Source of the DNA: Bacteroidales bacterium
GTDB lineage: Bacteria > Bacteroidota > Bacteroidia > Bacteroidales > Muribaculaceae
Length of the DNA stretch: 64,000 nt
Assembly (NCBI GenBank): GCA_029007645.1
Contig: JAQXIE010000024.1
Location: forward strand, 48,072-112,071
Direction: 5' to 3'
Shown: positions 1-7,538 of the stretch, piece after piece
Position numbering within the stretch: position 1 is the first letter of the stretch
Layout of the letters: each line of letters starts with the position of its first letter
Made by a program: the position numbers and the translations under genes
Notes under the pieces: model-generated
Database searches by the model: none
What the model was told of the DNA's origin: nothing
What the model saw: only the letters and a program-made list of their open reading frames with translations

Positions 1-234
1 GGCAAACCGGTTGTAGCCAGCAACAACGGTGGCCAGACCGAGTATATACTGGACAATATTACAGGATTGCTGGTCAGTCCTGACGATGCCGATGCGCTGG
101 CTCAGGCCATTCAGAAACTGATAACCGACCCCGGACTGACGGCACAAATGGGGGAGACCGGTGCTAAGGAATTCGTCAATAATTTGACCTACAATAATTT
201 TCTGGAAAAAGTCCTGAAAGTATACAGGGGCTGA
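1..234 (+). CDS. Glycosyltransferase, C-terminal fragment (gene cut by window edge)
   Basis: Only the last 77 codons are inside the window; the reading frame is open from base 1 and stops with TGA at 232-234. The visible part reads like the end of a GT4-type glycosyltransferase: it begins GKPVVASNNGGQTEYI, followed by NITGLLVSPDDADALAQAI. This is the usual pattern in which a conserved glutamate (here in the TEYI segment) contacts the nucleotide sugar and a helix follows a 'G-L-L-V-P-D' stretch. The family transfers a sugar from an NDP-sugar to a glycan or lipid acceptor on the cytoplasmic side of the membrane; the substrate cannot be told from this fragment. The gene is convergent with maf, whose stop codon begins at the next base, leaving no intergenic DNA. 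Confidence 0.8.
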   Translation, partial: GKPVVASNNGGQTEYILDNITGLLVSPDDADALAQAIQKLITDPGLTAQMGETGAKEFVNNLTYNNFLEKVLKVYRG

Positions 235-813
235 TCAGAACAGCTTCAGCTCCTTGTAAAGCTGATGAACGGGGAGTCCCATCACGTTGTAGAACGAGCC
301 GTGAATCGATTCCACGGCTACGCATCCTATCCATTCCTGAATCCCGTATGCGCCCGCTTTGTCGAGAGGCATGTAGTTCTCGACATAAAATCGGGCTTCC
401 TCCTCGCTGAACGATGCAAATTTGACATCGGTGATTGTCGTGAATGTCGTCCGCTTCTCCGTAGTCATGATGCATACTCCGCTCGCCACCTTATGCACCT
501 TGCCCGACAATGACATCAGCATCCGCACGGCATCGTCTATGTCCCGTGGCTTGCCGAGGATCTTACAGCCGTTGATTACCACCGTATCCGCGGTGATGAC
601 CATTTCGTTCGGATGGATCATGTCAAGATATGCATCCGCTTTCTTGCTTGCGATAAAAGCCGGGACATCTGTCGGCGGCAGTGTATCGGGGTAGCTTTCA
701 TCCGCTCCGATATTGGCTACGGTGAACGGTATGCGCATCTGTTGCAGCAACTCCCGCCGCCGCGGCGATTTGCTTCCCAGTATTATATGGTATTTTTTTA
801 GATTGTCAAGCAT
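235..813 (-). CDS. maf: Maf family nucleotide pyrophosphatase
   Basis: A 192-residue protein of normal family length. Maf proteins hydrolyse non-canonical or modified nucleoside triphosphates (for example m5UTP, dTTP/UTP or m7GTP, depending on subfamily) to the monophosphate and pyrophosphate, as cytoplasmic house-cleaning enzymes. Seen here: the N-terminal signature GSKSPRRREL (about residues 13-22), the ADTVV motif with the presumed catalytic Asp (75-79), and the KAGAYGIQE stretch (152-160). It is the last gene of the minus-strand series PASTA protein, rluD, DUF2520, kdsC-like, maf, about 34 bp after the kdsC-like stop. The subfamily substrate cannot be decided by eye. Confidence 0.93.
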   Translation of the reverse strand: MLDNLKKYHIILGSKSPRRRELLQQMRIPFTVANIGADESYPDTLPPTDVPAFIASKKADAYLDMIHPNEMVITADTVVINGCKILGKPRDIDDAVRMLMSLSGKVHKVASGVCIMTTEKRTTFTTITDVKFASFSEEEARFYVENYMPLDKAGAYGIQEWIGCVAVESIHGSFYNVMGLPVHQLYKELKLF

Positions 814-847
814 CGTCTTTTCATGTTTTTGTCAGTATCATACCGCC

Positions 848-1372
848 TCACCATCCGAAGGCCTTGGCGTCGTTGAGCCACAATCCCTGAGCCTTAAGAA
901 CTTGTTCAAGCACGTCACGGCCGCAGCCGTAGCCGCCGGTGTAGCGGGAGATATACGCCGCAGTCTGCCGAACTTCGGCACATGCATCGTAGGGACAGCA
1001 GGGGAGACCCGCCGCCCGCATGCATTGCAGATCCGGTATGTCATCGCCCATATAAATCACCTCCTCGGCTTTCAATCCTTTCGATTCCATCCATTTGTGG
1101 AATATGTCTATCTTGACCGACGCCCCGAGATAGATATCCTTGATCCCCAACGATTCATATCGCTTTCTGACACTCTCGGTGTTGCCTCCGGTGATTATGG
1201 CTATGTTCAGGCCTCTCTTCACGGCAAGCTGCAGCGCGTAGCCGTCCTTGATATTGACCATACGCAACGGCGTGCCCTCGGAGTCCATAGGTATTGTGGA
1301 GGGGGACAACACTCCGTCGACATCGAAGGCTATGCCCCGAATCCTGGTTAGGTCATAATTGATTCCGCTCAT
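848..1372 (-). CDS. kdsC: HAD-superfamily phosphatase, KdsC type (3-deoxy-D-manno-octulosonate 8-phosphate phosphatase)
   Basis: 174 residues, the usual size for the cap-less C0 HAD phosphatases of the KdsC family, which remove phosphate from KDO-8-phosphate during lipopolysaccharide inner-core synthesis. Visible HAD motifs: FDVDGVL (16-22, nucleophile and acid/base Asp pair), ITGG (60-63), a Lys in the SVKIDIF stretch, and GDDIPD (109-114, metal-binding acids). The phrase [11 protein letters not shown] and the C-terminal Gly-rich end fit KdsC better than other HAD families. The start overlaps the stop of the upstream DUF2520 gene by 20 bp, so the two are probably translated from one message. 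Some Bacteroidetes homologues are annotated only as HAD hydrolases, so the exact substrate is an inference. Confidence 0.82.
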   Translation of the reverse strand: MSGINYDLTRIRGIAFDVDGVLSPSTIPMDSEGTPLRMVNIKDGYALQLAVKRGLNIAIITGGNTESVRKRYESLGIKDIYLGASVKIDIFHKWMESKGLKAEEVIYMGDDIPDLQCMRAAGLPCCPYDACAEVRQTAAYISRYTGGYGCGRDVLEQVLKAQGLWLNDAKAFGW

Positions 1373-2099
1373 CGTCTGTCAATATGATTGATTCTGAAAG
1401 CATTGAATAGATTTTCTGCAACCTCGGCTCGCCGGCCAGCATCCGCATATGCTCGGCCATCGTGTTGTAATCACGCCTTATGGCCGGTCCGGTCTGAACT
1501 TCCGCCGGATGAGCATTGTCAACCTTCCGCACCGTCACATTGATCAGCGGCATCAGCATATCCAGCCCTATGCCGGTATTCTCCAGATATTTATCGGCCA
1601 AGGCCATCAGGTGATTCACAAAATTGCAGGATATCACCGAACAGAGATGCAGTTTCTTGCGGGTGTCGGAATCAGATTCGATTACGTTGAGGCTGACCGA
1701 TTCGGCCATGTTGCGGATCTTCAAGGCAGCTGCCTGGTCCGAACCCTCTATAAACATGGGTATTTCGTTGTATTCCAGAGGTATTCCTTTGGTAAACGTC
1801 TGCAACGGCCACATCACTCCGTATCGGCAGGGGAGTCCCTGCAGTATTTCAATCGATGTCGTGCCGGAGGTATGTGCCACCAAAGTATCTGAAGCCGTGA
1901 CACATTCATCGAGCTTTGCCGCGATTTTCGCGGCAACTTCAGCTATGGCATGGTCGGGAACAGCGATCAGGATGATGTCGGAGCAGCAATCCAGGCCGCT
2001 GAGTGTCCGCGAATTGGCTACGCTTACTTCATGTCGGCCGTCGAGTGCTTTGGCAAGATGCCAGCCCACGTTGCCGGTTCCTACGATATTAATCTTCAT
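1353..2099 (-). CDS. Rossmann-fold / DUF2520 oxidoreductase-like protein
   Basis: 248 residues. The N-terminus [19 protein letters not shown] is a classic dinucleotide-binding beta-alpha-beta with GxGxxG at residues 7-12. The segment [13 protein letters not shown] and the all-helical C-terminal half match the arrangement of proteins that combine an F420/NADP oxidoreductase-like Rossmann domain with DUF2520 (related to ketopantoate reductase and pyrroline-5-carboxylate reductase folds). The substrate is unknown. Its ATG overlaps the rluD stop codon by 4 bp (ATGA type) and its end overlaps the kdsC-like gene by 20 bp, so it sits inside a tightly coupled operon. Confidence 0.8.
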   Translation of the reverse strand: MKINIVGTGNVGWHLAKALDGRHEVSVANSRTLSGLDCCSDIILIAVPDHAIAEVAAKIAAKLDECVTASDTLVAHTSGTTSIEILQGLPCRYGVMWPLQTFTKGIPLEYNEIPMFIEGSDQAAALKIRNMAESVSLNVIESDSDTRKKLHLCSVISCNFVNHLMALADKYLENTGIGLDMLMPLINVTVRKVDNAHPAEVQTGPAIRRDYNTMAEHMRMLAGEPRLQKIYSMLSESIILTDDERNQL

Positions 2100-3175
2100 A
2101 ATACTTTGTCATTTGAACGGAATGCGCGCCATTTCTCAAACAATTGCTGCATGTCGGCCGGTATGGGAGCTTCGAAATCCATTTGCTTGTGCGTATGGGG
2201 ATGCTCGAATCCGAGTGTCCTGGCATGCAATGCCTGGCGCGGACATATGGTGAAACAATTCTCTACGAACTGCTTGTATTTTGCCGTCGGTGTGCCCCGC
2301 AGTATCCGGTCGCCTCCGTAACGGGCATCGTTGAATAGCGGGTGACCTTCATTCTGGAAATGTACGCGTATCTGATGCGTGCGTCCGGTTTCGAGTACGC
2401 ATTTCACAATGCTTACAAATCCGAAATCCTCGAGCAGCCGGTAATGCGTCACGGCATGCTTCCCCTTAGTCGGATCAGTCATTACGGCCATTTGCAAGGG
2501 ATTGCGCGGATTGCGCGCTATGTTTCCCGTTATTGTGCCTTCTTTACCGTCGGGCGTGCCCCATATCATGGCCACATACTCGCGGCGTGTCGTCTTGTTG
2601 AAAAATTGTTTGCCCAGAAATGTCTTTGCATCGGGCGTCTTGGCCACTACCAGCAGGCCCGAGGTGTCCTTGTCGATTCTGTGCACCAGCCCCAGCCGGG
2701 GGTCGGTCACGTCATAGTCGGGATTGTCGCGGAAATGCCAGGCCAAAGCGTTGACCAATGTCCCCGTCCAGTTGCCGTGTCCCGGATGCACAACGAGTCC
2801 TGCGGGTTTGTTGACCACCAGCACCCAATCGTCCTCGTATACTATGTCCAGGGGAATGTCTTCGGCAATGATCTCGAACTCATACCGCGGTCGGTCCATG
2901 ACAACTGACACCACGTCTTCGGGCTTTACTTTGTAGCTGCTTTTCACAGCCTTGCCGTTGACAATTATGCATCCGGCATCGGCCGCCTGCTGCACGCGGT
3001 TGCGCGAGGTATGCTCCAGTCGGTCAACCAGAAATTTGTCGACCCGCAGCATCTGCTGCCCTTTGTCGGCTACAAAGCGGTAATGCTCGTAGAGTTCGCG
3101 TCCGTCGTCATCGATTATCACCGGCTGCGGCGCATCACTCTGCTCGATGCTGAAGTCATTTTCAGAAATACTCAT
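2096..3175 (-). CDS. rluD: RluD-type 23S rRNA pseudouridine synthase
   Basis: 359 residues from the chosen ATG at 3175; longer in-frame starts exist up to 3388 but would run through the PASTA gene and add low-complexity sequence. Domains: an S4 RNA-binding domain (about 43-95, containing VDKFLVDRLEHTSRNRVQ), then the RluA/RluD catalytic domain with VNKPAGLVVHPG (121-132) and the signature HRIDKDTSGLLV (165-176), whose Asp168 is the predicted catalytic residue. The family isomerises uridines in helix 69 of 23S rRNA. The start overlaps the PASTA gene by 14 bp and the stop overlaps the DUF2520 gene by 4 bp. The ATG is the second gene start after the promoter at 3968-3998. Confidence 0.93.
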   Translation of the reverse strand: MSISENDFSIEQSDAPQPVIIDDDGRELYEHYRFVADKGQQMLRVDKFLVDRLEHTSRNRVQQAADAGCIIVNGKAVKSSYKVKPEDVVSVVMDRPRYEFEIIAEDIPLDIVYEDDWVLVVNKPAGLVVHPGHGNWTGTLVNALAWHFRDNPDYDVTDPRLGLVHRIDKDTSGLLVVAKTPDAKTFLGKQFFNKTTRREYVAMIWGTPDGKEGTITGNIARNPRNPLQMAVMTDPTKGKHAVTHYRLLEDFGFVSIVKCVLETGRTHQIRVHFQNEGHPLFNDARYGGDRILRGTPTAKYKQFVENCFTICPRQALHARTLGFEHPHTHKQMDFEAPIPADMQQLFEKWRAFRSNDKVL

Positions 3176-3947
3176 AGTTCTGGCTTTCCTCATTGCCGGA
3201 AGGGGATGGCTCTGAATATTCTTCGCCCGACGAGCTGCTCTCATAACCGCTGCCGCTCTCCGTGCTTGTGGGGTCAACGCTGAAGTTCTCGGGATTTTCC
3301 CTGTAAATCTCGAGCAATTCGGCATTGCGCAACGAGTCCTGAAGATCGTTGAGCCTTCCGTCGGCCACCTCCACGACGATGGATACATTCACAGGCACCT
3401 TCTGCATCTTCCGCACGGGACGCCCGTTGGCTATAATCTTTACGACACGGTCGGTTGTGCCCAGCACTTTGACCATCCTGATGTGCTTGAATCCGAGCTC
3501 CTCCAGTTTGGCCATGGCCGAACGGTAGGATTCACCGCGCAAGGCGTATTCGGACGGATGATTGTCATCGTCGATCATCACTTCCTTGGGGTGTACCGAG
3601 TTGATATACAGGAAGATTTTTCGACCGGGCTTGACAATGGAATTTGCTTTCGGGAACTGCTCGATGACAAACCCCGGTTTGATGTCTTCGCGGTAGAGCG
3701 AGTCGCGGATGTCCACCTTCAAACCGGCGTCATGCAGTTTGTTGATTGCCTCTGTGTATGACATGTTTTCCACTCCCGGCACCTGCATGGTCCTGCCATG
3801 TTTGGTAAACAATGCGATTGTCAGGTAGGCCGCATAGATGCCAAGCAGCGATATGACTGCAATAATAAGCACATTGGCGATAACCGGATGGCGGTCGCCG
3901 AATTTGCTTCCCCAGCTGTAGGGGTGATCCTGATCGTTCTGTTTCAA
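3162..3947 (-). CDS. Membrane-anchored PASTA-domain protein
   Basis: 261 residues. A short cytoplasmic head, one transmembrane helix (about 23-46, NVLIIAVISLLGIYAAYLTI), then extracytoplasmic PASTA repeats: one around 53-118 (VPGVENMSYTEAINKLHDAG and GFVIEQFPKANSIVKPG), a second around 130-192, and a Ser/Glu/Tyr-rich tail. PASTA domains bind peptidoglycan fragments; here no kinase domain is attached, as is usual in Bacteroidetes. The reading frame has no ATG before residue 54, so the start must be the TTG at 3945-3947, 21 bp downstream of the -7 element of a good promoter (3968-3998). It is the first gene of the operon ending in maf. Confidence 0.85.
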   Translation of the reverse strand: MKQNDQDHPYSWGSKFGDRHPVIANVLIIAVISLLGIYAAYLTIALFTKHGRTMQVPGVENMSYTEAINKLHDAGLKVDIRDSLYREDIKPGFVIEQFPKANSIVKPGRKIFLYINSVHPKEVMIDDDNHPSEYALRGESYRSAMAKLEELGFKHIRMVKVLGTTDRVVKIIANGRPVRKMQKVPVNVSIVVEVADGRLNDLQDSLRNAELLEIYRENPENFSVDPTSTESGSGYESSSSGEEYSEPSPSGNEESQNYEYF

Positions 3948-3967
3948 AGCTACTCAAATTGTTGTTA

Positions 3968-3998
3968 CAAAATTAAGAATAATAGCTGAAAACTCAAA
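3968..3998 (-). promoter_or_regulatory. Bacteroidetes-type promoter of the PASTA-rluD-maf operon
   Basis: Read on the minus strand: -33 element TTTG (3995-3998), 19-bp spacer, -7 element TAATTTTG (3968-3975), an exact match to the Bacteroidetes consensus TTTG / TAnnTTTG. The start point would be near 3961-3964, about 15 bases before the TTG start codon. Confidence 0.75.
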
Positions 3999-4043
3999 CA
4001 ACACGGCATAATTTCGTTTATTTCCGCACATCTGTGACAAATA

Positions 4044-4075
4044 TTTGGTGATGTGAAAATAAATCACTAACTTTG
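4044..4075 (+). promoter_or_regulatory. Bacteroidetes-type promoter of bamD
   Basis: TTTG (4044-4047), 20-bp spacer, TAACTTTG (4068-4075): both elements match the consensus. Transcription would start near 4081, about 18 bases before the bamD ATG. It points away from the PASTA-operon promoter; the two do not overlap. Confidence 0.75.
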
Positions 4076-4098
4076 CAATTCAAAGCGACCGATAGGAA

Positions 4099-4908
4099 AT
4101 GCGCAAACTTATCAAGACACTGTCCCTGCTGGCATGCATAGCATTGCTCCCTTCATGCACCGAATACTCCAAGGTGTTGAAAAGCCGCGACGCAGAATAT
4201 AAGTTCGAATATGCCAAACGTGCGTTCGAACAGAAAAAATACACTCAGGCATCACAGCTCCTTACCGATGTTTACACTCCTCTCCGCGGCACTCCCAACG
4301 GCGAGGAAGCGCTGTATCTGCTCGCCATGTCCTATTACCATAACGAGGACTACGAAAATTCTAACCTTTACCTCAAAACGTACTATAACCGTTATCCCAA
4401 GGGCAAGTTTACAGAGCTCGCAAGATTCTACTCCGGTTATGGTTACTACCTCGACTCACCGGATCCCCAGCTTGATCAGACCTATACCATCAAGGCTATC
4501 GAGGAGTTGAAGGATTTTCTGGAGTTCTTCCCGAAAAGCGATAAGGCCACCGAAGCCCGTGACGCTATTTTTGAAATGCAGGACAAGCTGACGCTCAAGG
4601 AACTGCAGAACGCTCAGCTATACTATAACCTCGGTAATTTCATGGGCAATAATTATGAATCGGCTATAATTGTTTCCCAGAACGCTTTGAAAACTTATCC
4701 CTTCTCAAAGTATAAGGAGGACTTCGAGTTCCTGATCCTTAAATCAAAATTCCAGGTAGCCCGTCAGAGTGTTGCCGAGAAGATGGAGGACCGTTACCGA
4801 GATGTTGTCGACGAGTATTACTCCTATATCAACAACTACCCGGAGTCGAAAAACCGTAAGGAGGCCGACACCATTTTCAAAATTGCTGAAAAGCATACCG
4901 ATAAATAA
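4099..4908 (+). CDS. bamD: Outer-membrane assembly lipoprotein BamD
   Basis: 269 residues. The N-terminus is a lipoprotein signal with lipobox LLPSC, Cys20 being the predicted lipidated residue. The mature part is a chain of TPR-like helix pairs (AKRAFEQKKYTQASQLL, YLLAMSYYHNEDYENSNLYLKTYYNRYP, and so on), the architecture of BamD/ComL. BamD is the essential lipoprotein partner of BamA, acting at the periplasmic face of the outer membrane to insert beta-barrel proteins. Length agrees with the family. It has its own promoter and is followed 37 bp later by rpoZ, the common Bacteroidetes gene order. Confidence 0.93.
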   Translation: MRKLIKTLSLLACIALLPSCTEYSKVLKSRDAEYKFEYAKRAFEQKKYTQASQLLTDVYTPLRGTPNGEEALYLLAMSYYHNEDYENSNLYLKTYYNRYPKGKFTELARFYSGYGYYLDSPDPQLDQTYTIKAIEELKDFLEFFPKSDKATEARDAIFEMQDKLTLKELQNAQLYYNLGNFMGNNYESAIIVSQNALKTYPFSKYKEDFEFLILKSKFQVARQSVAEKMEDRYRDVVDEYYSYINNYPESKNRKEADTIFKIAEKHTDK

Positions 4909-4945
4909 TAGCCTAAGAATATACTCATAAATCATAATAGCACTT

Positions 4946-5281
4946 ATGGATTATAAGAAAACCAATGCTCCGCTCACAACGGTGACCCGTGACATGATTG
5001 CCATGGCGGAGCAGACTGGAAATGTCTATGAGACCGTATGCGTCATCGGAAAGCGCGCAAACCAGATTTCTGCCGACCTCAAGAAGGAGTTGGAGAAGAA
5101 ACTGCAGGAGTTCGCTTCGTCCGACAATCTCGAGGAGGTTTCCGAGAACCGCGAGCAGATTGAAATATCCAAGTTCTACGAGAAGCTCCCCAAGCCGACT
5201 CTGATCGCCACGCAGGAGTACGTGGAGCATAAGCTTTATTTCTCCAATCCCTTGAAAGAGCGGGACATGCTTGACGACTAA
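4946..5281 (+). CDS. rpoZ: DNA-directed RNA polymerase omega subunit (Bacteroidetes type)
   Basis: 111 residues. The start MDYKKTNAPLTTVTRDM and the segment GNVYETVCVIGKRANQIS correspond to the conserved core of omega (the 'YELV..A..RARQI' region of the family), followed by a Lys/Glu-rich helix. Omega binds the beta' subunit and helps RNA polymerase assembly. Position directly after bamD supports the call, as Bacteroidetes often pair the two genes. A strong hairpin with a T-run follows the stop codon at 5305-5339. Confidence 0.85.
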   Translation: MDYKKTNAPLTTVTRDMIAMAEQTGNVYETVCVIGKRANQISADLKKELEKKLQEFASSDNLEEVSENREQIEISKFYEKLPKPTLIATQEYVEHKLYFSNPLKERDMLDD

Positions 5282-5304
5282 AAGCCTATACATACCATAC
5301 CGAC

Positions 5305-5339
5305 AATGCCGCTTCCGCAAGGGCGGCATTTCTTTTTTT
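5305..5339 (+). terminator. Intrinsic terminator after rpoZ
   Basis: Perfect 8-bp stem AATGCCGC (5305-5312) / GCGGCATT (5323-5330) with a 10-base loop, followed by a run of T (5329-5339, one C inside). The next coding start is only 14 bp further on, so this may act as an attenuator or mark the end of the bamD-rpoZ unit. Confidence 0.8.
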
Positions 5340-5352
5340 CAGTGCGTTGCCG

Positions 5353-6312
5353 ATGCCTGTTACTTTGCATATTTTCAATCCTGAGACCGATATGGCCCTT
5401 GCTTCAGGGTCCCCTTATTATATGCCGCCGGCCAAAATAACCGCCTTGCGCGCCCGCGAGGCCTTGTTTCCGGCCACCTATGCCCGGCCCGGGGAGGCCG
5501 TGCTTCTCATGGACCGGACCGATGCAAAAAGCTCCAGATATTACGATCAGGCTTGCCGGAAGGGTCTGGAGGTATTGATGCCCGGCTCTATGCCCGACTG
5601 GAGTCGATACACCGTGTCTCCATGGGGCTGGAACCATCAGATTGCCAAGTTTTTGGAAATAAACTGCCCCGGCGTGCTTGGTGTCCCTTCGGCTGATGCA
5701 TTGGATAGTTTGCGCCGGCTGTCGCACAGACGAACAGCCGCCCGGGCGCTCTCCTTGCTCGACCCCGCCTTGCGCATCGGTGTCGAAATCCCGGTGGAAA
5801 TGTCGGATGCCGATGAAGCCGTGCGGTATTACATTGCCCATAAGAATCTCTTTGTCAAGGCTCCCTGGAGCAGTTCCGGCAGGGGAGTGCTCCGTACCGA
5901 TGATCTGGAATTGCGGCACGTTCAGCCCTGGATCCGCGGTATTGTACGCTCGCAGGGATCCGTGATGCTGGAGCCGGTATATGACCGGAAGCTGGACTTC
6001 GCCACCGAATGGGAGATCCGCAATGGGGTGGCCTCCTTCCTTGGATTCTCGGTGTTCGAAACATCAAGACGGGGCAAGTACCATGGCAATGTCACCGGGA
6101 GTCAGACGATGCTGATGAAGTTGATAACCGACCATGCCCCGACGTTCGACATGCAGTATGTGGATGCTCAAAAACGAATGCTCGAGGCCTTGATCGGACC
6201 TGGCTATACAGGACCTGCAGGCATCGATATGATGGTGTTCGGAGAGGGCCGGATTCATCCTTGTGTCGAAATCAATCTCCGGAAGACGATGGGACTGATT
6301 TGCATTGTTTGA
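5353..6312 (+). CDS. Uncharacterised ATP-grasp-like protein
   Basis: 319 residues from the ATG at 5353 (a TTG two codons earlier is less likely). I do not recognise a named family. Two stretches look like an ATP-grasp fold: FVKAPWSSSGRGV (167-179), resembling the Lys plus glycine-rich loop that holds ATP phosphates, and GPAGIDMMVFGEG...HPCVEINLRKTMG (287-314), resembling the metal-binding Asp/Glu-x-Asn core. The N-terminal half begins HIFNPETDMALASGSPYYMPP and has no pattern I can assign. No signal peptide or membrane segment, so it is probably cytoplasmic. It lies 14 bp behind the rpoZ terminator and ends about 40 bp before the acyltransferase ATG. Its role is unknown; it might ligate or activate a small carboxylate. 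Confidence 0.7.
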   Translation: MPVTLHIFNPETDMALASGSPYYMPPAKITALRAREALFPATYARPGEAVLLMDRTDAKSSRYYDQACRKGLEVLMPGSMPDWSRYTVSPWGWNHQIAKFLEINCPGVLGVPSADALDSLRRLSHRRTAARALSLLDPALRIGVEIPVEMSDADEAVRYYIAHKNLFVKAPWSSSGRGVLRTDDLELRHVQPWIRGIVRSQGSVMLEPVYDRKLDFATEWEIRNGVASFLGFSVFETSRRGKYHGNVTGSQTMLMKLITDHAPTFDMQYVDAQKRMLEALIGPGYTGPAGIDMMVFGEGRIHPCVEINLRKTMGLICIV

Positions 6313-6330
6313 TTTTATTTGTTATTTTTG
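6299..6330 (+). promoter_or_regulatory. Bacteroidetes-type promoter of the acyltransferase gene
   Basis: TTTG (6299-6302), 20-bp spacer, TATTTTTG (6323-6330), an exact consensus match. It starts inside the last codons of the upstream gene. The predicted start point, near 6336, lies 17 bases before the ATG at 6353 and excludes the earlier in-frame ATG at 6305. Confidence 0.75.
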
Positions 6331-6352
6331 TAAGGTATATCCCAAAGAGAAA

Positions 6353-7528
6353 ATGAGTACACAAGAATATGACTTTACCGACATAGCGCCGTACGATGAT
6401 TCGTTGTTTTCGGAGAAGATGGCTTCACTGATCGAGAACCCCGGATTCCTGCATGCGGTGAATTATGTTATGCCGGCCGGTGATGTGCCATCCTTGCTCG
6501 AAGAATTGAAAAGCATTGACAATAAGCATGATTTTCAAGTGCAGGTCATGTTTCCTTTCCTCGAAATGCTGTGCAAGAAGACTACGGCCGGAATTACTCT
6601 GGGCGGTATAAAGTATCTCAGCCCCGGCAAGAGCTATCTATATATAACCAATCACCGCGACATAGTGCTTGACGCGGCTTTCCTGAACCTTGCTTTGTTG
6701 CGCAACGGGTTCCCATCGTCCGAGGTTGCAATCGGTGACAATCTCCTCGTGTTCCCCTGGATCGAGGATCTTGTACGACTTAACAAATCGCTGATCGTTA
6801 AGCGCAACACAGGCTTGCGCGAAGGCTTGCTTGCCGCTCGCAAGCTTTCGGCCTATATCCATCACTGCATCCTGGAGAAGCATGAAAGTGTATGGATCGC
6901 ACAGCGCGAAGGTCGCGCCAAGGACAGCTCCGACAAAACCCAGGAATCGCTGGTGAAAATGCTCGGCATCGCCGGAGACGGCAATTTTATGAACCATATC
7001 AAGGAGATCAATATTCTGCCTATATCGATCAGCTATGAATTTGATCCCAATGATTATCTGAAATGCCGTGAGTTCCTGTTGCGCCGACGTGACCCCGAAT
7101 TCAAGAAATCACAGCGTGATGACCTTTTCAGCATGGAAACCGGTCTGCTGCAGTTCAAGGGACGTGTGCATTTCCAGCTTACTCCCCGCATCAATACCAA
7201 AATCGACGAAATCGGCGAGTTCCGCGACACCAACACTTCGGCCAAATATGTCGGAACGATCATAGATCAGGCCATTCACCGCAGCTATGAGATATTTCCC
7301 ATCAATTATGTGGCCTACGACGTGCTGAACGGCACTACCAGATTCGAATCCAAATATACGGAATCGGAGCGCATCGAGGTTCTGCATTATTTTGAAAATC
7401 AGCTGGCCAAGGTTGACCTTGAGAATATTACCGAAGATGAACGGCAGTATATGATGCAGATGATGCTGACCATGTATGCCAATCCATTGAAAAATAAACT
7501 GAAGGCCTTGTTAGGCGGCCTGGAATAA
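6353..7528 (+). CDS. 1-acyl-glycerol-3-phosphate acyltransferase-like protein (PlsC/PlsB superfamily)
   Basis: 391 residues from the ATG selected by the promoter at 6299-6330. The acyltransferase domain begins near residue 80; block I reads TNHRDIVLD (His101, Asp107) and block III reads REGRAKD (185-191). The superfamily uses its His-Asp pair to move an acyl chain onto glycerol-3-phosphate or a lyso-phospholipid at the cytoplasmic membrane face. In classical PlsC the spacing is His-x4-Asp; here there are five residues between the two (Asp103 gives only one). There is no clear membrane helix. The C-terminal 130 residues are helical and unassigned. A metallophosphoesterase gene follows 10 bp after the stop. 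Confidence 0.78.
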   Translation: MSTQEYDFTDIAPYDDSLFSEKMASLIENPGFLHAVNYVMPAGDVPSLLEELKSIDNKHDFQVQVMFPFLEMLCKKTTAGITLGGIKYLSPGKSYLYITNHRDIVLDAAFLNLALLRNGFPSSEVAIGDNLLVFPWIEDLVRLNKSLIVKRNTGLREGLLAARKLSAYIHHCILEKHESVWIAQREGRAKDSSDKTQESLVKMLGIAGDGNFMNHIKEINILPISISYEFDPNDYLKCREFLLRRRDPEFKKSQRDDLFSMETGLLQFKGRVHFQLTPRINTKIDEIGEFRDTNTSAKYVGTIIDQAIHRSYEIFPINYVAYDVLNGTTRFESKYTESERIEVLHYFENQLAKVDLENITEDERQYMMQMMLTMYANPLKNKLKALLGGLE

Positions 7529-7538
7529 TCGATTCGCA

